In this document: positions 43,188-51,737 of the stretch, one piece after another
Layout: every line of letters starts with the position of its first letter
Numbering within the stretch: the first letter of the stretch is position 1
Notes under the pieces: model-generated
The model's input: the letters and a program-made list of their open reading frames with translations, nothing else
Told to the model about the DNA's origin: nothing
The model's database searches: none
DNA from: an uncultured Eubacteriales bacterium
GTDB lineage: Bacteria > Bacillota > Clostridia > Peptostreptococcales > Anaerovoracaceae
DNA length: 64,000 nucleotides
Direction: 5' to 3'
Assembly: GCA_902786855.1 (NCBI GenBank)
Contig: CADAEH010000011.1
Span: forward strand, 1 to 64,000
Made by a program: the position numbers and the translations under genes

Positions 43188-44672
43188 ATGAAAAAGCTTT
43201 CGCTCGAACTGCTTTCCCAGGCAGTCACTACAAACAGGAAATCACAGAACATGACGCAGGCTGATCTGTCTGTTGCTACCGGCATCAACAGATCCATCCT
43301 CTCCAGACTCGAGTCGCAGGACTATACGCCTTCAGTCGACCAGCTGATCTCTCTCAGCGAGGTGCTTGGCTTTGATCTCGCATCCGTTTTAACTGACGAT
43401 GCGACAGATGCGGGGGCTTCCGGCAAGGATTACCAGGACATCCCGCGCATGAAGATCACAGTTGCCGGCGTCGGCTACGTAGGCCTTTCACTTGCAGTCC
43501 TGCTCGCACAGAACCACGATGTGACTGCGATCACAACGACCCAGTCCAAAGCAGACAATCTCAACCGATTCATCAGTCCGATCAGGGACGAAGAGATCGA
43601 GAGATTCTTCGGTGAGGTCAGAAGCGGCGAGCGCGAGCTGAGCCTCCGCACTACTACTGACAAAGCTGCTGCTTACAGAAGTGCGGATCTTGTCATCATA
43701 GCTACTCCGACCAACTATGACGAAGTCGACCAGTTCTTTGACACCAGTGCGGTGGAGGATGCGATCGAGCAGACCCTGGCTGTGAACCCGGATGTCATGA
43801 TGGTCATCAAGTCCACCGTTCCGGTTGGCTATACAGACAGTGTTCGTGAGAAGTATGGTATCGACAACATCATGTTCAGTCCGGAATTTCTCCGTGAGTC
43901 CAAAGCTCTCTATGACAACCTGCATCCAAGCAGGATCGTAGTCGGAGCATACGACCACCAGAGGGAAGCTGCGCAGCTTTTCGCTGATCTGCTGCTCGAA
44001 GGTATGCGCACAGAGGAGCGTCGCGCCGGAGCGGTTCCTCAGGATATCAGGACACTGATCGCACACCCGACCGAAGCCGAAGCGATCAAGCTTTTTGCCA
44101 ATACATATCTGGCAGTAAGAGTAGCCTATTTCAATGAGCTGGACACATATGCGCAGAAGAAGGGCCTTGACACCCAGCAGATCATCGAGGGCGTCAGCCT
44201 GGATCCCCGTATCGGCGGACACTACAACAATCCGAGTTTTGGATACGGCGGTTACTGCCTGCCTAAGGACACCAAGCAGCTGCTTGCCAACTACAGGAAT
44301 GTGCCGCAGACCATGATCGAAGCTGTAGTTAAGTCCAATACAGTTAGGAAGGACTTCATCGCTGGGCAGATCATCGCTAAGAATCCTGATACAGTCGGCG
44401 TCTACCGCTTGACCATGAAGTCCAACTCAGATAACTTCCGCGCTTCCGCCATTCAGGGCGTCATGAAGCGCATCAAAGCCAAAGGGATTCCAGTCATAGT
44501 TTACGAACCAACCCTCGAAGACGGCAGCGAATTCTTCCGCAGCAAAGTCGTCAACGACCTCGATGCTTTCAAAGCACAGAGCGACGTCATCATCGCCAAC
44601 CGTTTTGATGAAAGTGTCCTCGGCGACGTAGCAGACAAAGTATACACAAGAGACCTGTTCGGCAGAGATTAA
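43188..44672 (+). CDS. ugd: UDP-glucose 6-dehydrogenase fused to an N-terminal XRE-type HTH domain
   Basis: The product has 494 residues. Residues about 10-65 are a Cro/CI-type helix-turn-helix ([32 protein letters not shown]). From about 86 the sequence follows E. coli-type Ugd closely: [72 protein letters not shown], and [20 protein letters not shown] with catalytic Cys357. It oxidises UDP-glucose to UDP-glucuronate, the substrate of the epimerase at 39920. Stand-alone Ugd has about 390 residues and no HTH, so the fusion suggests an enzyme that also binds DNA, possibly autoregulating. AAGAGAAA before the ATG is a weak ribosome binding site. Confidence 0.92.
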   Translation: MKKLSLELLSQAVTTNRKSQNMTQADLSVATGINRSILSRLESQDYTPSVDQLISLSEVLGFDLASVLTDDATDAGASGKDYQDIPRMKITVAGVGYVGLSLAVLLAQNHDVTAITTTQSKADNLNRFISPIRDEEIERFFGEVRSGERELSLRTTTDKAAAYRSADLVIIATPTNYDEVDQFFDTSAVEDAIEQTLAVNPDVMMVIKSTVPVGYTDSVREKYGIDNIMFSPEFLRESKALYDNLHPSRIVVGAYDHQREAAQLFADLLLEGMRTEERRAGAVPQDIRTLIAHPTEAEAIKLFANTYLAVRVAYFNELDTYAQKKGLDTQQIIEGVSLDPRIGGHYNNPSFGYGGYCLPKDTKQLLANYRNVPQTMIEAVVKSNTVRKDFIAGQIIAKNPDTVGVYRLTMKSNSDNFRASAIQGVMKRIKAKGIPVIVYEPTLEDGSEFFRSKVVNDLDAFKAQSDVIIANRFDESVLGDVADKVYTRDLFGRD

Positions 44673-44776
44673 GAAGAACAGGGCATGGGCGGTTCTCTGT
44701 CTCCTGCCGCATTGCGCATTTCAGCGACAAAGGACAGTTCTTCACTTTCCGAATCAGATAACAAAATAGAGCATAC

Positions 44777-44812
44777 AAAAGCCGGTCGATCATATGATAA
44801 ACCGGCTTTTAT
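44777..44812 (+). terminator. Rho-independent terminator
   Basis: AAAAGCCGGT and ACCGGCTTTT form a 10-bp stem with a T run. It ends the dehydrogenase transcript. A degenerate member of the GGACGGTTCT family (GGGCGGTTCTCTGTCTCC) lies just before it at about 44687-44704. Confidence 0.85.
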
Positions 44813-44837
44813 AGTGAAATAACATAGAAGACAATTA

Positions 44838-46526
44838 ATGGTGGACAGAAAACATCAGGACTCCCTGCAGTTGATGGGTGATCAGGCTCTCTCACATGTT
44901 GCTTTTGCTGTTTTTGCAGTAACCATCATCGCTGCTGCTGGTTTCTGGTTGATCGGTGAGAAGAAGTATAACGATCAGATCGAAATTGCGGAAAAGGCTT
45001 TGGCGGAAGGCAACTACGAGCAGGCCGAAACTTCTTACCTTTCTGCGATCGGGATGAGAAAGAGGAAGCCCAAAGCCCGTGAAGGACTTGCATACACATA
45101 TGCTCTTGAATCTCGTTTTAACGAATCTGCACAGGTATACAACGATCTGTATCAAGATACAAAGGAAGAGAAATACTTAAGTGCTGCAGCATCCGTAAGT
45201 GAAGGAATGATTCCGATGGACAATGAGTTGTTTTCCGGGGAAGGCATATGGATCGGGATCGACCTTGAGCAGATACCAAAAGATGACGATCTGACATACT
45301 TCCTTGGACAGTATTGCAGCTATAGCTGGTTTTTCGGACGAGAAAAAGATCCTTCAAACTGGTATAAATTCAACGCAGAATCACCGGAAAGCAGCTATGC
45401 TTTTCCACTGACACCCTTCATGACCAATGAGGATTATTTCCCGGAGTATGTTGATGCACTTGAATATCGCTCAGATGAAGTTGATCCAAAAGGATGGTTG
45501 GATCCGGATGTGTTATATTTCCAGAGAATATCGAAGGATGTTGTTGACCGGATATATACTGTTTTGTTCAATGTTGATGAATCGAAGCTCGAAAGCGTTC
45601 TTGCAGAGGCTGAAAGTCGCGGTCTGATGTATCTTGACGGTGGCTACTACTATGAATTCCTTGCAGCAATGGGATTCGGGGGTATGGATGCCAGAATAGA
45701 GACGGCATATATCAATGGCGATCGCTGCTATGTGAAATATACTGCTGTTTCCGCAATGGGAGATGGTGGAGAGTTCGGTACTTATTATGCAGTAATGAAG
45801 ATGAAGTCGATCGATGGCAAAATGCTTTGGACTATGCTTTATAACAGCACTGAAGCGCCTGCGGAAATAACGGATTCCTTGAATAATAATGCAGACAAAT
45901 CACCAGAGAAAAGCGATACTGCCTTAGAACTTAGTGAAGAAGAAAAGCATTATATAGCTGCGACCGTCGCTCCTTTCATCGATTCAGAGAAAGGGCTCAT
46001 AATAGAGACCTTGACAGATGAGGAGATAGCGGATTGTGTTTCATACCTGATAGAGGTCGGCTATGGCATTGATGGAGCAAGCAATATTGTTCCGTTCAAT
46101 CTGGTTTATTTAGAAGGTGAGCCCTGGAATCATGTAAACGGGGAGAGTTTTCTTGAAGCCGCCAAGTATGTTTATGGGCGCGATATTGACGGGGCAGAAG
46201 CGCTGGATCACCTTGATGACTCCGGGGGATTTATGCGAGGTGACGAAGTGACCGGGGGAAGCGACGTTATATCGGTTGACGGAACGGACATTCACAGGCA
46301 GGATTATCTCCAGATGCCGCCGAACGGAAGAGGGCATTATTATGGAATAGTGATCGATCAGGCAGAGAAGAAAAACGGAGATGTAATAGTTCAGTATCAC
46401 ATCGATGCCTTTGACTACGATATGAATTCAACAAGGGTTCGGGATAACTGCAAAGCCACATTACGGCCAACAGAAAACAAGAAATATCCATATACACTTA
46501 TATCCATAGGAATTAATGAACCATAG
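44838..46526 (+). CDS. Membrane-anchored TPR-like protein of unknown function
   Basis: The product has 562 residues. A membrane helix lies at about 20-41 (VAFAVFAVTIIAAAGFWLIG) with a short N-terminal cytoplasmic part. Residues about 45-120 look like two tetratricopeptide repeats (AEKALAEGNYEQAETSYLSAIGM, LAYTYALESRFNESAQVYNDLYQ). The remainder is a long extracytoplasmic region rich in Asp, Glu and Tyr with no recognised domain, containing LEEVNG-like acidic helices and a terminal strand-rich part (HYYGIVIDQAEKKNGDVIVQY). ATG 44838 has only a weak purine stretch upstream. It is monocistronic between two terminators. Confidence 0.65.
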   Translation: MVDRKHQDSLQLMGDQALSHVAFAVFAVTIIAAAGFWLIGEKKYNDQIEIAEKALAEGNYEQAETSYLSAIGMRKRKPKAREGLAYTYALESRFNESAQVYNDLYQDTKEEKYLSAAASVSEGMIPMDNELFSGEGIWIGIDLEQIPKDDDLTYFLGQYCSYSWFFGREKDPSNWYKFNAESPESSYAFPLTPFMTNEDYFPEYVDALEYRSDEVDPKGWLDPDVLYFQRISKDVVDRIYTVLFNVDESKLESVLAEAESRGLMYLDGGYYYEFLAAMGFGGMDARIETAYINGDRCYVKYTAVSAMGDGGEFGTYYAVMKMKSIDGKMLWTMLYNSTEAPAEITDSLNNNADKSPEKSDTALELSEEEKHYIAATVAPFIDSEKGLIIETLTDEEIADCVSYLIEVGYGIDGASNIVPFNLVYLEGEPWNHVNGESFLEAAKYVYGRDIDGAEALDHLDDSGGFMRGDEVTGGSDVISVDGTDIHRQDYLQMPPNGRGHYYGIVIDQAEKKNGDVIVQYHIDAFDYDMNSTRVRDNCKATLRPTENKKYPYTLISIGINEP

Positions 46527-46561
46527 GTTCAGCATTGAAAATTGAAAAAGGAAAAATACAC

Positions 46562-46593
46562 ATGGGATGTTCAACATACTTTGGGCATCCCAT
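46562..46593 (+). terminator. Rho-independent terminator of a repeated type
   Basis: ATGGGATG and CATCCCAT pair, followed by TTAGTAT. An almost identical hairpin and trailer follow the subtilase gene at 50927. Confidence 0.75.
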
Positions 46594-46654
46594 TTAGTAT
46601 CCGGCAAAACATCTCTGAGACTTTAGGAAGCCGCGCAAGAAAATACAGAGAAAT

Positions 46655-46706
46655 ACAAGCAGAGAATGTTTTTTTGACGATTTTTGTTACATGCGCATGC
46701 TATTAT
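46655..46706 (+). promoter_or_regulatory. Recurrent surface-regulon promoter, variant
   Basis: ACAAGCAGAGAATGTTTTTT is followed by TTGACG (46674-46679), then TATTAT (46701-46706) at 21 nt. The upstream half matches the recurrent promoter, but the spacing to the -10 differs. GTTACAT (46686-46692) and ATGTAAC (about 46716-46722) form an inverted repeat across the -10, a possible operator. About 180 nt of leader follow. Confidence 0.45.
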
Positions 46707-46884
46707 ATAAAAGTAATGTAACGCAATCTCTTGTTTGTCGATCGATTGAATTCTTGCAGCTGATTGCTGCTTTCAAGACAGGCGTTGCATCTGCAGACTG
46801 GGATAATCTCATAATATATTTCGGTAGGACAAGGGATATATCAATTAGTTACGGGCGTTGATAGGGATAATCAGAGAGGTGTAT

Positions 46885-48294
46885 ATGAAAAGGAAGATTT
46901 TTGCAATTTTAATGGCACTGACACTGGTGCTGACGTACATGCCCGCACTGGCATTTGCGGAAGGCGGAGCTGTATCAAAAGCGGAGGCCAAGAAGGCTGC
47001 CGCAGCGAAGACTGTTGAAACCGGTAATCCGGAAAAGGCAAAAGGCGGTAAACTCCTTGAATCAAAGAAGGAGATGTCTGTAAAAGCAGCCGATTATGAT
47101 GACGAAGAGTATTACAACGGCACATACAGCGGCAAGCCGGAATTCTATACAGCAGACTATACAGACGATGACGGGGAACTCATGTATTACTATGACATTG
47201 AGCCGAATTCGGGAGACCGCGTTACTGTTGAGGTAGAAGACGAAACATTCACTTACGTATGGACACAGGATGATGATGGTGACTGGTATTTTGAGATTCC
47301 GGGAAATCCGGATGACTGGCTCATGATCGATGAGGTCTATGTAAATGATGATCAAACAGAGGCCGGAATGCTCGTTTATAGAAAGGTCTGGGATGACGTA
47401 GAAGAAGAATATCTTACTGACTGGAGTGCAGTCATTTTTGTAGACAAATTCAGTGTAAGCAATACTGTTAAGAGTATTTCTTTCCAGCCGTCAACAATAT
47501 ATCTTGTTGCAGAAGACATCATATGCTATGACGAAGGCATACCGTATTATTCCTTCTTAGAGAGAAGCACACACAAGGCCGGAGGAGAAACCTGGAAATC
47601 ACCATATGCTGTAGGCGATAAACTGACTGTACAATATGTTAACGGGATCACACAGACGTTTGTAGATGCGGATATGAGTTTCGTTGACTATGATGAAGAA
47701 GATGAAGCTTATTATACTTACTATAATGACTGGTTTAAGAAAGGCGACAATTATATCAGAGCATATGTAGACGACGATGTACTTACACTCGGCAATAATA
47801 CAGTCTCAATATCCTGGCATGGAGTTACTGCCAAAATCAATGTCGTAGTAGAGACAGCTGCACAGAAAAAGGCCAAAGACGACGCTGCCAGAAAGGCTGC
47901 TGCTGAAAAAGCAGCCGCAGCAAGGAGAGCTGCAGCAGAAAAGGCAAGAATTGCTGCAGAATTCGCTGCAAACGGTTATGGCTATATCGATCCTTCACTG
48001 CCTAAGGTCAAGTTCCAGAAGCCAAAAGCTGCTAAAAAGAACTTTACTGCCAAGTGGAAGAAGATGGGCAAAAAAGATCTGAAAAAAATCAAAGGCATTG
48101 AAGTAGAATACAGTCTCACACCTGATTTCAAGAATCCGGTATTCAAGTCAACAGGTAAGAAGAAGGCCAATGTCAAGATCAAGAAGCTCGCTTCCAAGAA
48201 GACTTATTACGTAAGAGCACATTCATATGTAATAAGAAACGGAGTCAAGTATGTCTCCTATTGGTCAACACCTAAAAAGGTAAAGATCAAATAG
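46885..48294 (+). CDS. Exported acidic surface protein with Ala-rich helix and C-terminal basic FN3 domain
   Basis: The product has 469 residues. ATG 46885 follows AGAGAGGTG; an upstream in-frame start at 46858 would disrupt the signal peptide. The signal peptide ends near LAFAEGG. The mature protein is rich in Asp, Glu and Tyr up to about residue 330 (DYTDDDGELMYYYDIEP), then has an Ala/Lys-rich helix (QKKAKDDAARKAAAEKAAAA) and a FN3 domain of the KPKAAKK type (FQKPKAAKKNFTAKWKKMGK ... WSTPKKVKIK). The central domains are not recognised. The helix may act as a stalk that places the acidic domain away from the basic FN3 tail. Confidence 0.82.
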   Translation: MKRKIFAILMALTLVLTYMPALAFAEGGAVSKAEAKKAAAAKTVETGNPEKAKGGKLLESKKEMSVKAADYDDEEYYNGTYSGKPEFYTADYTDDDGELMYYYDIEPNSGDRVTVEVEDETFTYVWTQDDDGDWYFEIPGNPDDWLMIDEVYVNDDQTEAGMLVYRKVWDDVEEEYLTDWSAVIFVDKFSVSNTVKSISFQPSTIYLVAEDIICYDEGIPYYSFLERSTHKAGGETWKSPYAVGDKLTVQYVNGITQTFVDADMSFVDYDEEDEAYYTYYNDWFKKGDNYIRAYVDDDVLTLGNNTVSISWHGVTAKINVVVETAAQKKAKDDAARKAAAEKAAAARRAAAEKARIAAEFAANGYGYIDPSLPKVKFQKPKAAKKNFTAKWKKMGKKDLKKIKGIEVEYSLTPDFKNPVFKSTGKKKANVKIKKLASKKTYYVRAHSYVIRNGVKYVSYWSTPKKVKIK

Positions 48295-48335
48295 AACAGA
48301 TCGGGAATTAGCAAATATCAGACAGAACGCATTGA

Positions 48336-48378
48336 CGTCCCTCGCCCGCGGATGAAATGAAGCCGGCGGGGGACATTA
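48336..48378 (+). terminator. Imperfect GC-rich hairpin
   Basis: CGTCCCTCGCCCGC and GCCGGCGGGGGAC pair imperfectly around about 14 nt, followed by ATTATT. It lies in the gap before the subtilase. Confidence 0.6.
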
Positions 48379-48417
48379 TTCAGGGCGATTCATTTGAATC
48401 AAAGCAGGAATGTTCAT

Positions 48418-50904
48418 ATGCAGATGATCAGCAGAAGAAACAGAATAGGAAAGAGGCTCATTACAGTGACCTTGCTGGTTGCTGTCCTGTTGTGGGGTTA
48501 CCCTGCAGCCTCTGCAGACCTGAGCGCGAAGGCCGAGACGGCTCCGGCCGGGCAGGTCGTCGTGCTTTATGAGGATGGTCAGATCAATGACATGCATGCA
48601 GACAGTAAAGGGCCCGGAAAACAGGATACTGTCGAGTCTGCTCAGGAGAAGATACTTGATGAAGCGCTTGATGACAGTTATACGATAGATGACACTATCG
48701 TGCTCGACGCAGCTGACGAGACAGAAGAAAAAATGGTTATGGGCGTGATCTCCTCAGATGAATTCAGCACTGAGGAGCTTGTGGATACTCTTCAGAGCAC
48801 CGAAGGCATCAGGTACGCAGAGCCTAATTTCAGATTCTATGCGAACAAATTGCCTGACTGGAGTGACACTTTCATTAAAGATTCCTGGCAGCTGGGAGAA
48901 AAGGGCATCAATGCAGACAAAGCACCTGCAGCCAAAAGCGGCGGAAACCCTATCGTGATCGCCGTGATGGATTCCGGGATCGCTTACGATCATCCGGATC
49001 TTGTGTCGCGTATGTGGTCTGCTCCTGCAGGCCTGGATATCGGCGGTGAACATGGAAGGGATTTTATCAGCAATGATAATGATCCGTACGACGAGGATAA
49101 TCACGGTACTCACTGCGCGGGCATAATCGCGGCTGCGGCAAATAACGCTGAAGGCATTGCCGGAATCTCGGGAAGAAACAACGTTGAGCTCATGGCTGTC
49201 AGAGTACTGGATGAAGACGGAGGCGGTGACTTCTCGGTAGTGATCAAAGCCTTTGAATATCTGATAGAAGCAAAGAAGCATGGCGTCAATATCAAAGCTG
49301 TCAACTGCTCTTTTGGTGCCGAAGGGAAATCATCCATACTGGACACTGTGATCGATCGTGCCGGAGAGAACGGTATCCTGACCATAGCAGCAGCCGGTAA
49401 TGAGTCTCAGAATAACGATGCAAACAACTACATACCGAGCAACTCCAACTCCCGCTATGTTGTATCAGTGGCGGCAATCGATGATGACGGCAGCCTCGCT
49501 TCGTATTCCAATTTTGGGAAAAACAATGTAGACGTGGCAGCGCCGGGCAGCAACATCCTGTCCACTGTTTTGCACAACAATTATGCGCCGTTCCTGTATG
49601 AGGCGGCCCGCGTAAGAGCGACCACACAGGTCTACGGAGAGTTCGGCGGAGCTAATGTTTCATACGAAGGCGGCACAGGGATCCCTTCAGTGACCCCTGT
49701 ATCCGGTACAGGTCATGACGGGAAAGCGATCACAGGCGTGGGAACGTTCGGAGCTTCTAAAATGTATTCGATCCTGCTCAACGACAGCCACGGCCACGCG
49801 GACCTAAGCATCACAGGCGGAACTGAAAAGGGAGCATTTCAAATAGGCAATAATCAGAAAAGTCTCAGATGGACCATTAAAGATGCCGGCTACGGTGACA
49901 AGTTCATACTCTTTTTCCCATATACCAAGGTCAGCGACAACCCGTATGTCAGTATGGTATTAAAGACGCACTCGGATTTTCCGGTAAACGGCGGCGGTGA
50001 TCTGAAGCTCGGTGATGTAGTGATATATGAAGACGGTCAGGGCGGAGTAAACTATCAAACTTCCGCAGAAGAGACCAGATGGGTACTTGACACGGACAGG
50101 ACGTATAACAGCCTGTGGCATGCATCGGGTGAAAACGAGGCTCTCTATGACATGTCAGCTGTAAGCGGCCTCTCATATGGCTCATACGGGCTCGGCCTCG
50201 TCTATGAAGCATGGGATGAAGGAGATTTCTATGTGGATATCAGTTCGATAGCCATATCGTCAGCATATGCAGATGAGAGCACCTTCGGAGCTTATGGAGT
50301 CGCTTCCGGGACCTCGATGGCGACTCCGGTCGTTACAGGAGCAGCCGGACTTATCGCTTCTGCGAGACCTGACCTGAGCGCGGAGGCTCTTAAAGACGTT
50401 TTGATCAAGACCACCAAGGCTAAGAGCTCCCTTGCAGGCAAATGCCAGACTGGTGCATCCATCGACTTCGCAGTATACGGCAGCTCAGTAAGCCCGAAAA
50501 CCAACACCGGGGGTAATACGGTCAAACCATCGCCAGGCAAAACAGAGGGAATGGACTTTGTCTGGAGCGGGAAAAAGCTGACATCCAGCATAAATATTCT
50601 GCTTCGCAATCCACTTCCTAAGGCTAAGACTCCTAAGAAGTTCAAAGTTAAGTCCAAGAAGGGCAAAGCCGCTCTTAAGTGGAAAAAGGTAAAAGGAGTC
50701 AACGGATACCTCATCTTCCGTAAGACAGGCAAGGGCAGATTTGTGCAGATCGCGAGACTGCCATCCGGTAAAAAGAGCTATACCGACAAAACCGTAAAAA
50801 AAGGTAAAAAATACCAATACTTGATCGTCAGCTACAAAAGTGTGAACGGTAGCAACGCAGTGTGCATTTCACCAGCATCCAAAGTCAGGAAACTAAAAAA
50901 ATAG
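48418..50904 (+). CDS. Exported subtilase (S8) serine protease with C-terminal FN3 domain
   Basis: The product has 828 residues. ATG 48418 gives a signal peptide (RLITVTLLVAVLLWGYPAASA); AGGA lies upstream. An inhibitor-type propeptide covers about residues 45-140. The catalytic triad is intact: D185 in VIAVMDSGI, H229 in NHGTHCAGI and S633 in SGTSMATPV. A large insertion of about 220 residues separates the oxyanion-region NAAGNES-like block (IAAAGNESQ) from the Ser. After the protease domain, a linker leads to a FN3 domain (KKFKVKSKKGKAALKWKKVKGVNGY ... SKVRKLKK). It should be a surface-located protease that cleaves host or bacterial proteins. Confidence 0.92.
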   Translation: MQMISRRNRIGKRLITVTLLVAVLLWGYPAASADLSAKAETAPAGQVVVLYEDGQINDMHADSKGPGKQDTVESAQEKILDEALDDSYTIDDTIVLDAADETEEKMVMGVISSDEFSTEELVDTLQSTEGIRYAEPNFRFYANKLPDWSDTFIKDSWQLGEKGINADKAPAAKSGGNPIVIAVMDSGIAYDHPDLVSRMWSAPAGLDIGGEHGRDFISNDNDPYDEDNHGTHCAGIIAAAANNAEGIAGISGRNNVELMAVRVLDEDGGGDFSVVIKAFEYLIEAKKHGVNIKAVNCSFGAEGKSSILDTVIDRAGENGILTIAAAGNESQNNDANNYIPSNSNSRYVVSVAAIDDDGSLASYSNFGKNNVDVAAPGSNILSTVLHNNYAPFLYEAARVRATTQVYGEFGGANVSYEGGTGIPSVTPVSGTGHDGKAITGVGTFGASKMYSILLNDSHGHADLSITGGTEKGAFQIGNNQKSLRWTIKDAGYGDKFILFFPYTKVSDNPYVSMVLKTHSDFPVNGGGDLKLGDVVIYEDGQGGVNYQTSAEETRWVLDTDRTYNSLWHASGENEALYDMSAVSGLSYGSYGLGLVYEAWDEGDFYVDISSIAISSAYADESTFGAYGVASGTSMATPVVTGAAGLIASARPDLSAEALKDVLIKTTKAKSSLAGKCQTGASIDFAVYGSSVSPKTNTGGNTVKPSPGKTEGMDFVWSGKKLTSSINILLRNPLPKAKTPKKFKVKSKKGKAALKWKKVKGVNGYLIFRKTGKGRFVQIARLPSGKKSYTDKTVKKGKKYQYLIVSYKSVNGSNAVCISPASKVRKLKK

Positions 50905-50926
50905 CAACACGATGTGCTGAAAACAC

Positions 50927-50958
50927 GGGATGTCCGACATATCCGGGCATCCCATTTA
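50927..50958 (+). terminator. Rho-independent terminator of a repeated type
   Basis: GGGATG and CATCCC pair across 15 nt, followed by ATTTAGTATG. The sequence matches the hairpin at 46562 in both arms and trailer. Confidence 0.7.
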
Positions 50959-51060
50959 GTATGCGAAAAACAGTTCCGAAGGCTTTAACTGTATAGAATC
51001 TTGTGTCGCTTGCAGAGAAATAAGCACTTCAGGAAAGGATATGAAAAAATACATATTAAA

Positions 51061-51111
51061 ACAAGCGCGGGAACGGTTTTGTTGAAAGTAAAACACTGTC
51101 TTGCTGATACT
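51061..51111 (+). promoter_or_regulatory. Recurrent surface-regulon promoter, copy 4
   Basis: ACAAGCGCGGGAACGGTTTTG is followed by TTGAAA (51082-51087), exactly 18 nt and GATACT (51106-51111), then ATAAATTCAGGAT. It drives the small HTH gene at 51155, about 35 nt downstream of the probable transcript start. Confidence 0.72.
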
Positions 51112-51154
51112 ATAAATTCAGGATTGTGCATTTTCGGTAACAGGGGAGTTTGCT

Positions 51155-51328
51155 ATGAGTGATAATCGTTTTACTGAAAAAGAAAGAATCAGGATAGCTA
51201 AACTTCATGTTGAGGAAGGGAAATCTCAGCGAGTCCTTTCCATCGATTATGGTGTTTCCCAGAGCTCTATCGGCAGATGGGTAGCCAAGTATCGAAATGA
51301 AAAAATGACAAAAAATAATAAAAAATAG
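51155..51328 (+). CDS. Lone 57-residue HTH_Tnp_1-type protein
   Basis: The product has 57 residues with CAGGGGAG before ATG 51155. The sequence RFTEKERIRIAKLHVEEGKS, then VLSIDYGVSQSSIGRWVAKYR matches the helix-turn-helix of IS3-type OrfA/transposase_8 proteins. There is no OrfB, no terminal inverted repeat and no target duplication nearby, and the C-terminal leucine zipper of OrfA is absent; it ends in KMTKNNKK. It carries an intact regulon-type promoter and ribosome binding site, so it is probably expressed. It could be a domesticated DNA-binding regulator or an IS remnant captured by the promoter. Confidence 0.75.
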   Translation: MSDNRFTEKERIRIAKLHVEEGKSQRVLSIDYGVSQSSIGRWVAKYRNEKMTKNNKK

Positions 51329-51458
51329 AACTTATTGTATCGATTGCAACAATTCCACTGCGAACATGGACGCGAATAAAATAACGGAAAAAAGATTTAC
51401 ACTCTAATATCAGATCATTAATTGCAGTAAGTAACAATCAGCGAGAAGCTTGGCATAT

Positions 51459-51492
51459 GGGGTAGGCGGCTGAAACGGCCTACCCCGTTTGT
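51459..51492 (+). terminator. Rho-independent terminator
   Basis: GGGGTAGGC and GCCTACCCC form a 9-bp stem around 10 nt, followed by GTTTGTAT. The remaining bases between 51329 and 51737 hold only this hairpin and the promoter below. Confidence 0.8.
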
Positions 51493-51556
51493 ATGGGATA
51501 AAAAAGTTCTGCTACATTAGTTTTTATAACAGACTTTGAAAAAAGAACATAACAAA

Positions 51557-51607
51557 ACAATATAGAGAACGGTCTTGTTGAAAGGAAAAAACATCACTTC
51601 TGATACT
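51557..51607 (+). promoter_or_regulatory. Recurrent surface-regulon promoter, copy 5
   Basis: ACAATATAGAGAACGGTCTTG is followed by TTGAAA (51578-51583), exactly 18 nt and GATACT (51602-51607), then ATAAAAATTAAGAT. It precedes the FN3 protein at 51738. Confidence 0.72.
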
Positions 51608-51737
51608 ATAAAAATTAAGATAATGTGTTCCCGGAAACATAGGAATCTGCTGTTGGAGGGAACCATTTTTTATATAAATATCAGTATCGTTAAAACATAC
51701 CGGATATTTAATTTAAGGGAAAGGAGAAGATGTTGAA

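Noticed and set aside
46686-46722. Riboswitch in the long leader of the gene at 46885
   Set aside because: Only one inverted repeat (GTTACAT/ATGTAAC) is visible and it overlaps the -10; no known riboswitch core was recognised.
51155-51328. Complete insertion sequence of the IS3 family
   Set aside because: No OrfB, terminal inverted repeats or target duplication could be found on either side.
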